DNA of 64,000 nucleotides from Bradyrhizobium sp. CCH5-F6 (GCF_001556045.1 NZ_LSIC01000059.1:62001-126000); one strand, 5' to 3'; positions 1 through 10,489 are shown, counted from the first letter of the stretch. Program-made: numbers and translations. The notes: generated from the letters alone by a model not told the origin.

Positions 1-698
1 ATCAGCACGATGGTGTAGAGCAGGATCTGGAGGCGGGTCGCGTCGGGACCGGCGACGTTGGGCAGCATCGGAATGCCCGCGCGCGCGTAGTCGTCGGATC
101 GGAACAGCGCCAGCGCCCAGAAATGCGGCGGGGTCCAGAAGAAGATGATGGCGAACAGCAGCAGCGGCTCGACGTCGACCGTGCCCGTCACCGCAGCCCA
201 GGCCACCACCGGCGGCAGCGCGCCGGCCGCGCCGCCGATCACGATGTTCTGCGCGGTCCAGCGCTTCAGGCCCATCGTGTAGATCACGACGTAGAAGAAG
301 ATGGTGAAGGCGAGCAGCGCGCCGGCGATCCAGTTGACGAGGATGCCGAGCGTCATCACCGAGAAGAAGGCGAGCGTCATGCCGAACGCCATGGCCTCGG
401 AACGGGTGATGCGGCCGCGCGGGATCGGCCGGTTCGCCGTGCGCGACATCTTCGCGTCGATGTCGCCTTCGAGCGCCATGTTGAGCGCCCCGGAGGCGCC
501 GGCACCGACCGCGATGCAGAGCAGCGAGGTGATCGCGAGCACTGGGTGGAAGTGTCCCGGCGCCATCGCCATCCCGACCAGCGCGGTGAAGATCACCAGC
601 GACATCACCCGCGGCTTGAGCAGCGCGAGATAGTCGCCAACCTCCGCCTCGGAGATGCGGGGGGTGATGTCGATGGCGTTCTGGTCGAGGACGGACAC
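1..698 (-). CDS. ctaB: Protoheme IX farnesyltransferase (heme O synthase), 3' truncated by window edge
   Basis: This enzyme transfers a farnesyl group to protoheme IX to make heme O, the precursor of heme a for cytochrome aa3 oxidase. About 232 N-terminal residues are visible, beginning [20 protein letters not shown]. They include the UbiA-family start [17 protein letters not shown], the first polyprenyl-binding region around [15 protein letters not shown], and the second Asp-containing region near [19 protein letters not shown]. Several hydrophobic membrane segments are present. I chose the GTG at 696-698 because an in-frame TAA lies immediately upstream, so no earlier start is possible. It lies downstream of ctaD on the same strand, consistent with a cta operon. 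The C-terminal quarter lies outside the window. Confidence 0.93.
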   Translation of the reverse strand, partial: MSVLDQNAIDITPRISEAEVGDYLALLKPRVMSLVIFTALVGMAMAPGHFHPVLAITSLLCIAVGAGASGALNMALEGDIDAKMSRTANRPIPRGRITRSEAMAFGMTLAFFSVMTLGILVNWIAGALLAFTIFFYVVIYTMGLKRWTAQNIVIGGAAGALPPVVAWAAVTGTVDVEPLLLFAIIFFWTPPHFWALALFRSDDYARAGIPMLPNVAGPDATRLQILLYTIVL

Positions 699-724
699 TT
701 AATCTCACTCACTTCGTTATAGCG

Positions 725-751
725 CCGCGGCGCCCGTCACGGGCGCCGCGG
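725..751. other. Perfect 12-bp hairpin between ctaD and ctaB
   Basis: Two 12-base arms (725-736 and 740-751) are exact reverse complements with a 3-base loop. On the minus strand it sits just after the ctaD stop and before the ctaB GTG start. No T-run follows on either strand, so a full intrinsic terminator is unlikely. A transcript-stabilising or attenuating stem that sets the ctaD/ctaB ratio is an inference. Confidence 0.6.
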
Positions 752-758
752 AGATCGA

Positions 759-2450
<1,692 letters not shown>

Positions 2451-2470
2451 TCAAGCCGTGGACCCGACGC

Positions 2471-3325
2471 CTACTGCGTCGAGCCGGCCGCGGAGGCGTA
2501 GGTGCTGGTGCCGCCGCTCGCATATTTCTTCTTCGCCGCCTCGACCCAGGAGGCGAACTCCTGGTCGTCGACCACGCGGATCGCGATCGGCATGAAGGCG
2601 TGATCCTTGCCGCACAATTCCGAGCACTGGCCGTAATACATGCCGGTCTTGGTGGCCTTAAACCAGGTCTCGTTCAACCGGCCCGGAATGGCGTCGATCT
2701 TGACGCCGAAAGCCGGCAGCGCGAAGGCGTGAATGACGTCCGCGCCCGTGGTCTGGACCCGAATCACCTTGTTGACCGGCACCACCATCTCGTTGTCGAC
2801 GCCGAGCAGGCGGGGCTGCTTGTCCTGGGCCATCAGCGAGTCGAACTCGAACTTGCCGTTGTCGGGATAGGCATAGGACCAATACCACTGCTTGCCCGTC
2901 GCCTTGACGGTCAGGTCAGCCTTCGGAATGTCGAGCTCAAGGAACAGGAGCCGGAACGACGGCACCGAGATGCCGACCAGGATCAGCACCGGCACCAGCG
3001 TCCAGGCCACCTCGATCAGGGTGTTGTGGGTGGTCCGCGACGGCACCGGATTGGCCTTCGCATTGAACTTGATGACCACGATCACGAGCAGCGCCAAGAC
3101 GAACAGCGTGATCAGGGTGATCAGCACGAACAGGAAATTGTGGAACCAGACGATGTTGTCCATCACCGGGGAACCGGACTGCTGCAGCGTCCACTCCCAC
3201 GGCGCCGGCTGCCCAAGCTCGGCGAACGCCGCACCACCCGTCGCCAGCATGACGCCAGCCGCCACCACGGCGATGATGGCCAATCCCAGCAACTGCCGGC
3301 CCATCCGACCCATCGACATCCTCAT
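2471..3325 (-). CDS. ctaC: Cytochrome c oxidase subunit II (CuA subunit)
   Basis: This subunit receives electrons from cytochrome c through its dinuclear CuA centre and passes them to subunit I. The 284-residue product has a signal peptide ending near residue 35 (ATGGAAFAE) and two membrane helices (about 59-86 and 103-125). A periplasmic cupredoxin domain follows. The CuA ligands are His199, Cys234, Cys238, His242 and Met245 (CSELCGKDHAFMP), with the electron-entry motif QWYWSYAYPD at 146-155. The ATG at 3325 is preceded by AGGGGAG about 10 bases upstream. It is the first gene of the cta group in this window; the promoter should lie within 3326-3772. Confidence 0.98.
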   Translation of the reverse strand: MRMSMGRMGRQLLGLAIIAVVAAGVMLATGGAAFAELGQPAPWEWTLQQSGSPVMDNIVWFHNFLFVLITLITLFVLALLVIVVIKFNAKANPVPSRTTHNTLIEVAWTLVPVLILVGISVPSFRLLFLELDIPKADLTVKATGKQWYWSYAYPDNGKFEFDSLMAQDKQPRLLGVDNEMVVPVNKVIRVQTTGADVIHAFALPAFGVKIDAIPGRLNETWFKATKTGMYYGQCSELCGKDHAFMPIAIRVVDDQEFASWVEAAKKKYASGGTSTYASAAGSTQ

Positions 3326-3772
3326 GCCGTTCGCGCTCCCCTAACGAAATCACCCCACGTGCATTCCCCTGCTCGCGGGGAATGCTTATTCGATCCGCCA
3401 GTCCGACAAACCGCCACGCAAGAATACCTCTAAGAGGAATTGGGGCCAGATCGCTAGAACGCGAAATCAAGCCTCTCAAACCATAATTCTTGATCTATCG
3501 CAATGCAGTCTTGGGCCTCATCTGCCAAGCATCACCGGCAAGATATTTCCCAGCAAGATCAGACAAGAATACCGTTTCCCGGCATGCTGCGGCTTGACAG
3601 CGGAATTGCCCGCGTTAGGCACTGGCAGACAGCCGCGCAGAAGCCTGATTCGCGCGTGCGGTGGCGACGCTCGGCGGCGCGGAATTTGCTTGGGAATTGC
3701 CTTCAAGACGCCGTCATTCCCGTATCAGTCCGCCAGGTGTGAGCGACCCAGGCGAGCAGAGGGACCGACCCG
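3326..3772. promoter_or_regulatory. Divergent intergenic region between ctaC and the IalB-like gene
   Basis: This 447-base stretch holds no convincing gene; the short open frames in it lack start signals and recognisable products. It must contain the promoters for ctaC (minus) and the IalB-like gene (plus). The one clear structure is an inverted repeat with 9-base arms at 3361-3369 and 3377-3385 around a 7-base loop, in the ctaC 5' region. The middle (about 3470-3560) is locally more AT-rich than the flanking genes. Confidence 0.6.
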
Positions 3773-4306
3773 ATGGGGTTTTCGAGATCGATGGCAAGGA
3801 CGGCGAACGGCCTCCCGGCACTGGCCGCCCTGCTGGCTGCGATTCTCCTCCTGGCGCTTCCGGACCTTTCCCATGCGCAGGGCGCGGTGCGCTCCGTCCA
3901 TGGCGACTGGCAGATCCGCTGCGACACCCCGCCCGGCGCCCAGACCGAGCAATGCGCCCTGATCCAGAGCGTGGTGGCGGAAGACCGCTCCAATGCCGGC
4001 CTGACCGTGATCGTGCTCAAGACGGCCGACCAGAAGAGCCGCCTGATGCGGGTGGTCGCCCCGCTCGGGGTTCTCCTGCCCTCTGGTCTCGGCCTCAAGC
4101 TCGACAACCAGGACGTCGGCCGCGCCGGCTTTGTCCGCTGCCTGCCCAACGGCTGCGTTGCCGAAGTGGTTCTGGAAGATAAGCTGCTCGGCCAGCTCCG
4201 CAGCGCCAAGACCGCGACCTTCATCATCTTCGAGACGCCGGAAGAAGGCATCGGCTTCCCGCTCAGCCTGAACGGGCTCGGCGAGGGCTATGACAAGCTG
4301 CCGTAG
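3773..4306 (+). CDS. Invasion-associated locus B (IalB) family secreted protein
   Basis: This is a 177-residue exported protein. The N-terminus has basic residues, then a long Leu/Ala-rich hydrophobic stretch (about 15-35) ending DLSHAQG, a signal-peptide cleavage pattern. The mature part begins with the family hallmark VHGDWQIRCDTPPGA. It carries the conserved Cys pattern QCALIQS and RCLPNGCVAEV, likely forming disulfides, and ends with the FIIFETPEEGIGFPLSL strand pair. IalB-family proteins are widespread in Rhizobiales and most are of unknown function, so the invasion name should not be taken literally. An alternative start is the internal Met at residue 7 (MARTAN). It precedes tldD on the same strand by about 110 bases. 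Confidence 0.85.
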   Translation: MGFSRSMARTANGLPALAALLAAILLLALPDLSHAQGAVRSVHGDWQIRCDTPPGAQTEQCALIQSVVAEDRSNAGLTVIVLKTADQKSRLMRVVAPLGVLLPSGLGLKLDNQDVGRAGFVRCLPNGCVAEVVLEDKLLGQLRSAKTATFIIFETPEEGIGFPLSLNGLGEGYDKLP

Positions 4307-4419
4307 GGCGGCGATGTCCGCGACAAACCTATTGTTTCCGTAATGTGAGGCTTCGCGCCCTCGCGGATCTGGTCCGAAACCACTATCTTGCCCCACATCT
4401 CCAGATAATGGACGGACGC

Positions 4420-5847
4420 ATGACCAATCCTGCCACCACCTCCCTGCTCGACCGCGCCAATCTCGACCGCGACCAGGTTCGCAACGAGGTCGCGCGCGGG
4501 CTCGCCGGTGCCGACGACGGCGAATTGTTCCTGGAATACAGCCAGACCGAAGCGCTGATGTTCGACAATGGGCGGCTGAAGCAGGCGACCTACGACACCT
4601 CGCAGGGTTTTGGCCTGCGCGCGGTCAAGGACGATGCGGTCGGTTATGCGCATTCCTCCGACGTGTCGCTGCCGGCGCTGATTCGCGCCGCCGACGCGGT
4701 CGCGGCCGTGCGCGGCGGTTACTCCGGCAGCTTCGCCGCGCCGCCGGCGCATACCAACGTGCGGCTTTATAGTGACGACAATCCGCTGGACGCGCCCGGC
4801 TTCGAGACCAAGGTCAAGCTGCTCGCCGAGATCGACGCTTACCTGCGTGACAAGGATCCGCGCGTGCGGCAGGTCAGCGTCAGCCTCGGGGCAACCTGGC
4901 AGGTCGTCGAGATCCTGCGCCCCGACGGCGAGAGCTATCGCGACATCCGCCCGCTGGTGCGCGTCAACGTCTCCGTCGTCGCCGGCCAGGGCGACCGCCA
5001 GGAGAGCGGCAGCAAGGGCTATGGCGGCCGCGCCGGCTATGCCGAATTCATCGAAAGCAGATCCTGGCGCGAGGCCGCCGACGGCGCGCTGCGCGAGGCA
5101 CTGGTCAACCTGGAATCGATCCCGGCGCCGGCCGGCGAGATGGACGTCGTGCTCGGCGCCGGCTGGCCCGGCGTGATGCTGCATGAAGCGGTCGGCCACG
5201 GTCTCGAGGGCGACTTCAACCGCAAGAAGACCTCCGCCTTTGCCGGACTGATGGGCCAGCAGGTCGCGGCCAAGGGCGTCACCGTGGTCGACGACGGCAC
5301 CATCGCCTCGCGGCGCGGTTCGCTGTCGATCGACGACGAGGGCACGCCGACCAATCGCACCGTGCTGATCGAGGACGGCATCCTCGTCGGCTACATGCAG
5401 GACCGCCAGAACGCGCGGCTGATGAACATGAAGCCGACCGGCAACGGCCGCCGCCAGGGCTACGCCCATGTGCCGATGCCGCGCATGACCAACACCTACA
5501 TGCTCGCGGGCGACCGCGATCCCGCCGAGATCCTCGCCTCCGTGAAGAACGGCGTGTTCGCCGCGAATTTCGGCGGCGGCCAGGTCGACATCACCTCGGG
5601 CAAATACGTGTTCCAGTGCACCGAGGCCTACAAGATCGAGAACGGCAAGATCGGCGCCCCGCTGAAGGGCGCCATGCTGATCGGCAACGGTCCGACCGAC
5701 CTGCATCGCATCCGCATGATCGGCAACGACCTCGCGCTCGACACCGGCATCGGAACCTGCGGCAAGAACGGTCAGGGCGTGCCCGTCGGCGTCGGCCAGC
5801 CGTCCCTCCTGATGGAGCGCATCACGGTGGGTGGGACGGGCGCATGA
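4420..5847 (+). CDS. tldD: Metalloprotease TldD
   Basis: TldD forms a heterodimeric zinc protease with TldE/PmbA that degrades unfolded peptides and processes modified peptides such as microcins. From the ATG at 4420 the product is 475 residues, the usual family length. The zinc site HEAVGHGLEGD is at residues 255-265, with His255, Glu256 and His260. The conserved C-terminal region with FGGGQVDITSGKYVFQCTEAY is intact. In-frame codons extend upstream to 4345, but MTNPATTSLLDRANL matches the family start. No tldE partner is in this window. The stop overlaps the lepB start by four bases (ATGA), implying translational coupling. Confidence 0.96.
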   Translation: MTNPATTSLLDRANLDRDQVRNEVARGLAGADDGELFLEYSQTEALMFDNGRLKQATYDTSQGFGLRAVKDDAVGYAHSSDVSLPALIRAADAVAAVRGGYSGSFAAPPAHTNVRLYSDDNPLDAPGFETKVKLLAEIDAYLRDKDPRVRQVSVSLGATWQVVEILRPDGESYRDIRPLVRVNVSVVAGQGDRQESGSKGYGGRAGYAEFIESRSWREAADGALREALVNLESIPAPAGEMDVVLGAGWPGVMLHEAVGHGLEGDFNRKKTSAFAGLMGQQVAAKGVTVVDDGTIASRRGSLSIDDEGTPTNRTVLIEDGILVGYMQDRQNARLMNMKPTGNGRRQGYAHVPMPRMTNTYMLAGDRDPAEILASVKNGVFAANFGGGQVDITSGKYVFQCTEAYKIENGKIGAPLKGAMLIGNGPTDLHRIRMIGNDLALDTGIGTCGKNGQGVPVGVGQPSLLMERITVGGTGA

Positions 5848-6623
5848 GCGTGGAAGACAAGGTAACCGTCACCCCCAAGCGAAAGAGCAGCGGCTGGGGC
5901 GGTCAGCTGGTGCAGCTCGCCGGCATCGTCGCCGCGGTCTTCATCGCCAAGGGTGCGCTGGCCGAGCCGTTCTACGTGCCGTCGGGTTCGATGGAGCCGA
6001 CGCTGCTGATCGGCGATGCGCTGATCGCCTCGAAATTCCCCTACGGCTACGGCACCTCGTCGCTGCCGATTCAAATCAGCCTGCCCGAGAGCGGCCGCGT
6101 CTTCGCGGAGACGCCGAAGCTCGGCGACGTCGTGGTCTTCCGCTGGCCCGGCGATCGTTCGCAGGCCTGGGTCAAACGCGTCGTGGGTCTGCCCGGCGAT
6201 CGCATCCAGATGCGGCAGGGCCAGCTCTTCATCAACGACCGTCCCGCCGAGTTGAAGCCCGACGGCGTCGGCGCTGCCGAGGATGACCGTGGCGGCAGCG
6301 AACCCGCCTACCGCTATGTCGAGACGCTGCCGAACGGCGTCTCCCATCTGATCTTCAAGATGCGCGACAGCGGTCCGCTCGACAACACGCCCGAAGTGAC
6401 GGTGCCGGCCGGCCACCTCTTCGTGCTCGGCGACAACCGCGACAACTCCGCCGACAGCCGCGTGCCGCTGCGCTCCGGCGGCGTCGGCCTGTTGCCGATC
6501 GATAATCTGATCGGCCGCGCGGATGCGGTGCTCGGCTCCTGGGATCTCGGCATGCGCGGCCAGCCGGTGTGGACCTGGCTGTCCGGGTTCAGGCTGGCAC
6601 GGTTCTTCACCGCCGTGCATTGA
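5844..6623 (+). CDS. lepB: Signal peptidase I
   Basis: This inner-membrane serine peptidase cleaves signal peptides from exported proteins. The 259-residue product has one N-terminal membrane anchor (about 20-40). The catalytic Ser49 lies in PSGSMEPTL and the general-base Lys111 in WVKRVVGLPGD, giving the Ser-Lys dyad. The conserved box GDNRDNSADSR follows near residue 195. The ATG overlaps the tldD stop in an ATGA arrangement. Rhizobia often carry more than one lepB; this copy is not linked to rnc/era, so it may not be the only or main one. Confidence 0.94.
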   Translation: MSVEDKVTVTPKRKSSGWGGQLVQLAGIVAAVFIAKGALAEPFYVPSGSMEPTLLIGDALIASKFPYGYGTSSLPIQISLPESGRVFAETPKLGDVVVFRWPGDRSQAWVKRVVGLPGDRIQMRQGQLFINDRPAELKPDGVGAAEDDRGGSEPAYRYVETLPNGVSHLIFKMRDSGPLDNTPEVTVPAGHLFVLGDNRDNSADSRVPLRSGGVGLLPIDNLIGRADAVLGSWDLGMRGQPVWTWLSGFRLARFFTAVH

Positions 6624-6733
6624 CGGGATCGCAGGCCGTAGGTCCGCAAGGCGGAAGCGCGCCCACCGCTTCAGTCGTAACGTGGCGAGATGGTGGGCAC
6701 GAGCGCGTGCCGCTGCCCACCCTGCGAGTCCCG

Positions 6734-7300
6734 ATGACCCGCGACGAATTCCTTGCATTGGCGCTTCGCAACCCGGTCAACGTTGCGATTGCCGACGCGC
6801 TCGCGCAGCTTGCGCTGCCGGATGCGTGGCTGGTCGCAGGTTGCCTGGTGCAGACGGTGTGGAACGTGCTCACCGGCCGCGCGGTCAGTCACGGCATCGC
6901 CGACTACGACGTGTTCTATTTCGATCCTGATACGCCGTGGGAGGCGGAGGACGCGGTGATCCGAACGCTGCATGCGCGGCTCGCGCATCTCGGCGCCAAG
7001 GTCGAGATCCGCAATCAGGCGCGGGTGCATCTGTGGTACCCCGACAAGCATGGCCTGCCCTATCCGCCGCTGACACGCTCGACAGACGGCATCGACCGTT
7101 TCCTCACGGAGAATACGCAATTTGGCATTCGACCCAGCGGTGGGGATTTCGACGTCTATGCGCCCCACGGGTTCGATGACGTCGCAAGGCTGATCGTGCG
7201 GCCCAACCGGGCGCCGAACTTTTCCGCCGCCAATTACGAGGCGAAGGCCGCGCGGTGGAAGGCACTATGGCCGGAGCTCACGGTGATTGCGGCAGAGTGA
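6734..7300 (+). CDS. Nucleotidyltransferase-like protein (DUF925 / NTP_transf_6 type)
   Basis: This 188-residue protein resembles the DUF925 nucleotidyltransferase-like family of unknown substrate. The core motif is WLVAGCLVQTVWN followed by ISDYDVFYFD-type acidic residues (here IADYDVFYFDPDTPWEAED). These correspond to the GS...D-x-D arrangement of the Pol-beta nucleotidyltransferase fold. A downstream block, ARVHLWYPDKHGLPYPPL, is also family-typical. I chose ATG 6734 (MTRDEFLALA); the frame is open upstream to 6569 inside lepB, so a GTG start near 6690 is possible. It stands about 110 bases after lepB on the same strand. The biological role is unknown. Confidence 0.8.
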   Translation: MTRDEFLALALRNPVNVAIADALAQLALPDAWLVAGCLVQTVWNVLTGRAVSHGIADYDVFYFDPDTPWEAEDAVIRTLHARLAHLGAKVEIRNQARVHLWYPDKHGLPYPPLTRSTDGIDRFLTENTQFGIRPSGGDFDVYAPHGFDDVARLIVRPNRAPNFSAANYEAKAARWKALWPELTVIAAE

Positions 7301-7318
7301 GATGCTCTGCGGCGCCGG

Positions 7319-7855
7319 CTATCGCACCACGCCCGACGTGAAGCCCGCCTTCCGCCGCGGCGGCTTGATCTCCTTTTTCAGGAAACAGCGCGCCTCACGC
7401 CCGGTGTAGCCGGGGCGGGCATAGGTGAACGCCCGGCATTTGTTGTCGGCGGTGCAGGCGGCCTTGCAGGCCTCCACGCCGTCCCCTTCCTTCAGGTCGA
7501 AATTGCGCAGGTCCCCGCCCGGGCGGTCGATCGATGTCTCCACGCCCTCGATGCGCGGCTCGATCACGCCGGCGCCACGCACCCCGGAGATGCAGCAACT
7601 GCCCGGCACCCGCGCGGGCACCGTGTTCTTGAGCCAGCAGACCGCCGAGCCGCCTTCGACGTCGGGATAGCTGAAGCTCCAGGAGCGACAGCGGCGGTCG
7701 CGCTCGCACAGCAGCGCACAATCCTCCGGATCGCCCGAGGTGACCGGCGTGCTGAAATAGTCGCCACCGGGCCGGTCGAACGCCGTCTGCGCGCGCGCGG
7801 TCCCGCTCGCAAACGCGAGCAAAAGCAGCGCGGCACAAGCCAAGAGACGTGCCAT
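7319..7855 (-). CDS. Secreted protein with two tandem PAN/Apple domains
   Basis: This 178-residue exported protein has a signal peptide (MARLLACAALLLLAFASG, cleavage near ARAQ). Two similar modules follow, each opening with a DRPGGD motif and carrying a Cys ladder: DCALLCERDRRCRSWSF...CWLK and ACKAACTADNKCRAFTY...CFLK. This is the PAN/Apple (PAN_4) pattern, a disulfide-bonded fold that binds protein or carbohydrate. Another in-frame ATG lies at 7885, but the signal peptide reads best from 7855. The ligand is unknown. It is convergent with the nucleotidyltransferase gene and stands 142 bases downstream of gshA. Confidence 0.85.
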   Translation of the reverse strand: MARLLACAALLLLAFASGTARAQTAFDRPGGDYFSTPVTSGDPEDCALLCERDRRCRSWSFSYPDVEGGSAVCWLKNTVPARVPGSCCISGVRGAGVIEPRIEGVETSIDRPGGDLRNFDLKEGDGVEACKAACTADNKCRAFTYARPGYTGREARCFLKKEIKPPRRKAGFTSGVVR

Positions 7856-7997
7856 GACGGCCCCAGGCAGGCGGCCCTTCCCCATCGGAACAGCTTTCGA
7901 GTTATTGAGGACGCTCAGGTTTTTTCGGCCGGTCATTTGATCGCCGCAAACCTGTACGGGCGATGAACGGCTCGGTCCCGGTCGCTCGCCTATGACT

Positions 7998-9368
7998 CTA
8001 GAAAGCGTATTCCGCGTAGGCTGGTTCCACCGAGCCCTGCCAGGGACCATTAAACTTGTCCAGCATCTCCTCGGCCGGCGTCCGGCCGGAATCGATGATG
8101 CGATCGAGCGGCTCCAGATGACGGGTCTCGTCGCGGCCGAGCTGGTCGATCCGGCCACGCCGGCGCAGACCGGCATGCGCCAGGACGAGGCATTCCTTGG
8201 CGATCTCGAAGAGATAGCGATCCTTGATCCGCGCCTTGAAGCCGAAGCGCGGCACGTCGTCACGCAAGGCCTGACGCTCAGGCGCGCTCCAATGCTTCAC
8301 CAGGTCCCAGGCAGCATCGAGCGACGTATCGTCGTAGAGCAGACCGACCCAGAACGCCGGCAGCGCCGGCAAGCGGCCCCAGGGGCCGCCGTCGGAGCCC
8401 CGCATCTCGAGATAGCGCTTGAGCCGCACTTCGGGGAAGATCGTCGAGAGGTGGTTGGCCCAGTCCGACAGCGTCGGGCGCTCGCCCGGAAGATTGTTGT
8501 TGCGGCCGTCGAAGAAGGCGCGGAACGAGGAACCCGAGACGTCGATGTACTCCTCGCCGCGCTTGACGAAATACATGGGCACGTCGAGCGCGTAATCGAC
8601 ATAGCGCTCGAACCCCATGCCGTCCTCGAACGCCCACGGCATCATGCCCGCGCGCGCGTTGTCGGTGTCGCGCCAGATCTCGGAGCGGAAGGAGAGGAAG
8701 CCGTTCGGCTTGCCTTCGGTGAACGGCGAGTTGGCGAACAGCGCGGTTGCGACCGGCTGGAGCGCGAGCGAGACGCGGAGCTTCTTGACCATGTCGGCTT
8801 CCGAGGAGAAGTCGAGATTGGTCTGCACCGTGCAGGTCCGGTACATCATGTCGAGGCCGTATTGGCCGACCTTCGGCATGTAATTGGTCATGATCTTGTA
8901 GCGGCCCTTCGGCATCACCGGGATATCGGCGCGCGACCAGGACGGCGTCATGCCGAGGCCGAGGAAGCCGATGCCGAGCGGCGTCGCGATCTCGCGCACC
9001 TGGGCCAGATGCGCCATCAGCTCGCTCTGGGTCTGGTGCACGTTCTCGACCGGCGCGCCGGACAGCTCGAACTGCCCGCCGGGCTCGAGCGAGATGGCGC
9101 CGCCGCCGGTGACGTCGTGAAGGCCGATGATGTTGCCTTTCTCCATGATCGGCTCCCAGCCGAGCAGGAGCTTCATGCCCTCCAGCAGCGCGCCGATGCC
9201 GCGCGCGCCTTCGTACGGCACCGGCCGGTGGCCTTCGAGCGTGAACGGCGTCTTCTCGTGCTCGGTGCCCATGCGGAATTCGGACGGGTCCTTGCAGCCG
9301 GCCTCGAACCACGCGACGAGCTCTTCGCGCGATTGCAGTGGCGTCATGTCGATCTGGTCTCGCGCCAT
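7998..9368 (-). CDS. gshA: Glutamate--cysteine ligase (plant/alphaproteobacterial type)
   Basis: This enzyme performs the ATP-dependent first step of glutathione synthesis, joining L-glutamate to L-cysteine. At 456 residues it matches the plant-like GCS2 family rather than the E. coli type. Diagnostic blocks are FRMGTEHEKTPF near the N-terminus (glutamate/metal binding), GGAISLEPGGQFELSGAP, the MYRTCTVQTNLDFSSE segment, and the C-terminal EMRGSDGG region. The C-terminus PWQGSVEPAYAEYAF is also family-typical. It has its own upstream region of about 100 bases separating it from the MarR gene. A gst relic lies nearby, so the neighbourhood was once glutathione-themed. Confidence 0.96.
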   Translation of the reverse strand: MARDQIDMTPLQSREELVAWFEAGCKDPSEFRMGTEHEKTPFTLEGHRPVPYEGARGIGALLEGMKLLLGWEPIMEKGNIIGLHDVTGGGAISLEPGGQFELSGAPVENVHQTQSELMAHLAQVREIATPLGIGFLGLGMTPSWSRADIPVMPKGRYKIMTNYMPKVGQYGLDMMYRTCTVQTNLDFSSEADMVKKLRVSLALQPVATALFANSPFTEGKPNGFLSFRSEIWRDTDNARAGMMPWAFEDGMGFERYVDYALDVPMYFVKRGEEYIDVSGSSFRAFFDGRNNNLPGERPTLSDWANHLSTIFPEVRLKRYLEMRGSDGGPWGRLPALPAFWVGLLYDDTSLDAAWDLVKHWSAPERQALRDDVPRFGFKARIKDRYLFEIAKECLVLAHAGLRRRGRIDQLGRDETRHLEPLDRIIDSGRTPAEEMLDKFNGPWQGSVEPAYAEYAF

Positions 9369-9468
9369 ATCAAACTCTAATCAAAAGGCGCTTCGACCGA
9401 ACGCGCGCGGTGGCAGGAATGGCCCGCGAACCCACCGGTTGCACGGACGAGCGGGGTTTGCCGCGCGA

Positions 9469-9963
9469 TCATCGCGACGGCAAGCTTTCGTTGACGCCGG
9501 CGGGCGGCAGTTTCATCTCGCCGCACGAGCAGCCCAGACGATCCAGCAGATTGCTGAGCTTGACGGCCTCGGTGTCAGACAGTTTCGAACCAACATATTT
9601 CTCGATCGCAGCCGAATAGGCGCCCCACATCCGCTTCTGCAACTCGCGGCCGGCTTCCGTGATCTCGACGAACTGGCCGCGCTTGTCGATCTTGCATTCG
9701 CGCCGCGAGGCGAGGCCCTCGTCGACCAGGCGGTCGATCAGCCGCGAGGTGGAATATTGCGGGATCAGCATCTGCCGCTCGAGTTCGACCGGCCGCAACT
9801 CGCCCGAGGGCGCCCGCGACAATTCGAGCAGCGCGTCGTACCAGGCCAGCGGCGGGAACCCCGCCTTCTTCAGGTCCTGCTCGACGCAATCGAGCACGCG
9901 GCTCTGCACCCGCATGAGGCGGATCCAGGCGGCTGTTGCCTCGGTCGATGGTTTGCGTTTCAT
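9469..9963 (-). CDS. MarR-family transcriptional regulator
   Basis: This 164-residue winged-helix regulator contains the MarR DNA-binding core: LERQMLIPQYSTSRLIDRLVDEGLASRRE (recognition helix) followed by the wing DKRGQFVEITEAGREL. The C-terminus contains CSCGEM, a closely spaced Cys pair that could sense oxidants or metal; that is inference. ATG 9963 is used; a TTG four codons upstream is an alternative. The gene is divergent from a decayed glutathione S-transferase gene. Inverted repeats in the shared region (10002-10033) are plausible operators, so gst was probably its target. Confidence 0.92.
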   Translation of the reverse strand: MKRKPSTEATAAWIRLMRVQSRVLDCVEQDLKKAGFPPLAWYDALLELSRAPSGELRPVELERQMLIPQYSTSRLIDRLVDEGLASRRECKIDKRGQFVEITEAGRELQKRMWGAYSAAIEKYVGSKLSDTEAVKLSNLLDRLGCSCGEMKLPPAGVNESLPSR

Positions 9964-10001
9964 GGTCCCGCTCAAGCTCTCGCCCGTCTCTTACTCCATT
10001 C

Positions 10002-10033
10002 GATGCACCTGCATCAATCTTGACTATTTCAAG
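10002..10033. promoter_or_regulatory. Candidate MarR operator region
   Basis: Two inverted repeats lie between the MarR gene (minus) and the gst relic (plus). One is GATGCA-CC-TGCATC at 10002-10015. The other is CTTGA-N5-TCAAG at 10019-10033. The second has the spacing and size of typical MarR dimer sites. Assignment to this regulator rests only on position. Confidence 0.5.
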
Positions 10034-10089
10034 CAAGTGCATGTAGTCGTTCGTTCGGGCCGAACCAGGCATCAGGCGGAGGAAATTCC

Positions 10090-10438
10090 GTGAAACCGTC
10101 TTATTCGCCCGGTGCCTGCTCACTGTCCCCGCATCGCGCTCCTGGAAGCCGGCCCGCGCCATGAGCTGGTCGAGGTCGATATCGGCGCCAAGAAGCTCGA
10201 AAATAGTGAGGATTATCTAAAGCTGCCCCCCGGGAATCAGGTCCCTGCGGCGGGCCTCGACAGCGGCGGGATCGTGACCGAAGGCCCGTCGATTGTCCAG
10301 ACGATCGCCGACCAGGCCGGCCGTGAGGCTGGCGCCCGCCCGCAGCAGTTCCGAGTGCCATGAGCTGTCGAACGGCTCGATGTCCTCACCTGGGAGCTGC
10401 ACAACAGCCTTGGCCCGCTGTTCGCCCCGGCGCTGAAC
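10090..10438 (+). pseudogene. Decayed glutathione S-transferase gene
   Basis: Three segments read as a beta-class-like GST. SYSPGACSLSPH starts from the GTG at 10090. After a frame change near 10133 comes IALLEAGPRHELVEVDI, continuing to IVTEGPSIVQTIADQAG. The same frame then meets a TGA at 10361-10363. Beyond the stop it still reads ERLDVLTWELHNSLGPLFAPALN, resembling the start of the GST C-terminal domain. So there is one frameshift, one in-frame stop, a shortened linker, and loss of most of the helical C-terminal domain (about 115 codons remain of about 200). It cannot encode an active enzyme. It is followed by a hairpin terminator at 10490. Confidence 0.85.
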
Positions 10439-10489
10439 GGTCGCGACGGCTGTCTCTTGAGCAAGCTTGCAGGGAGCGACAAGCGAAAA

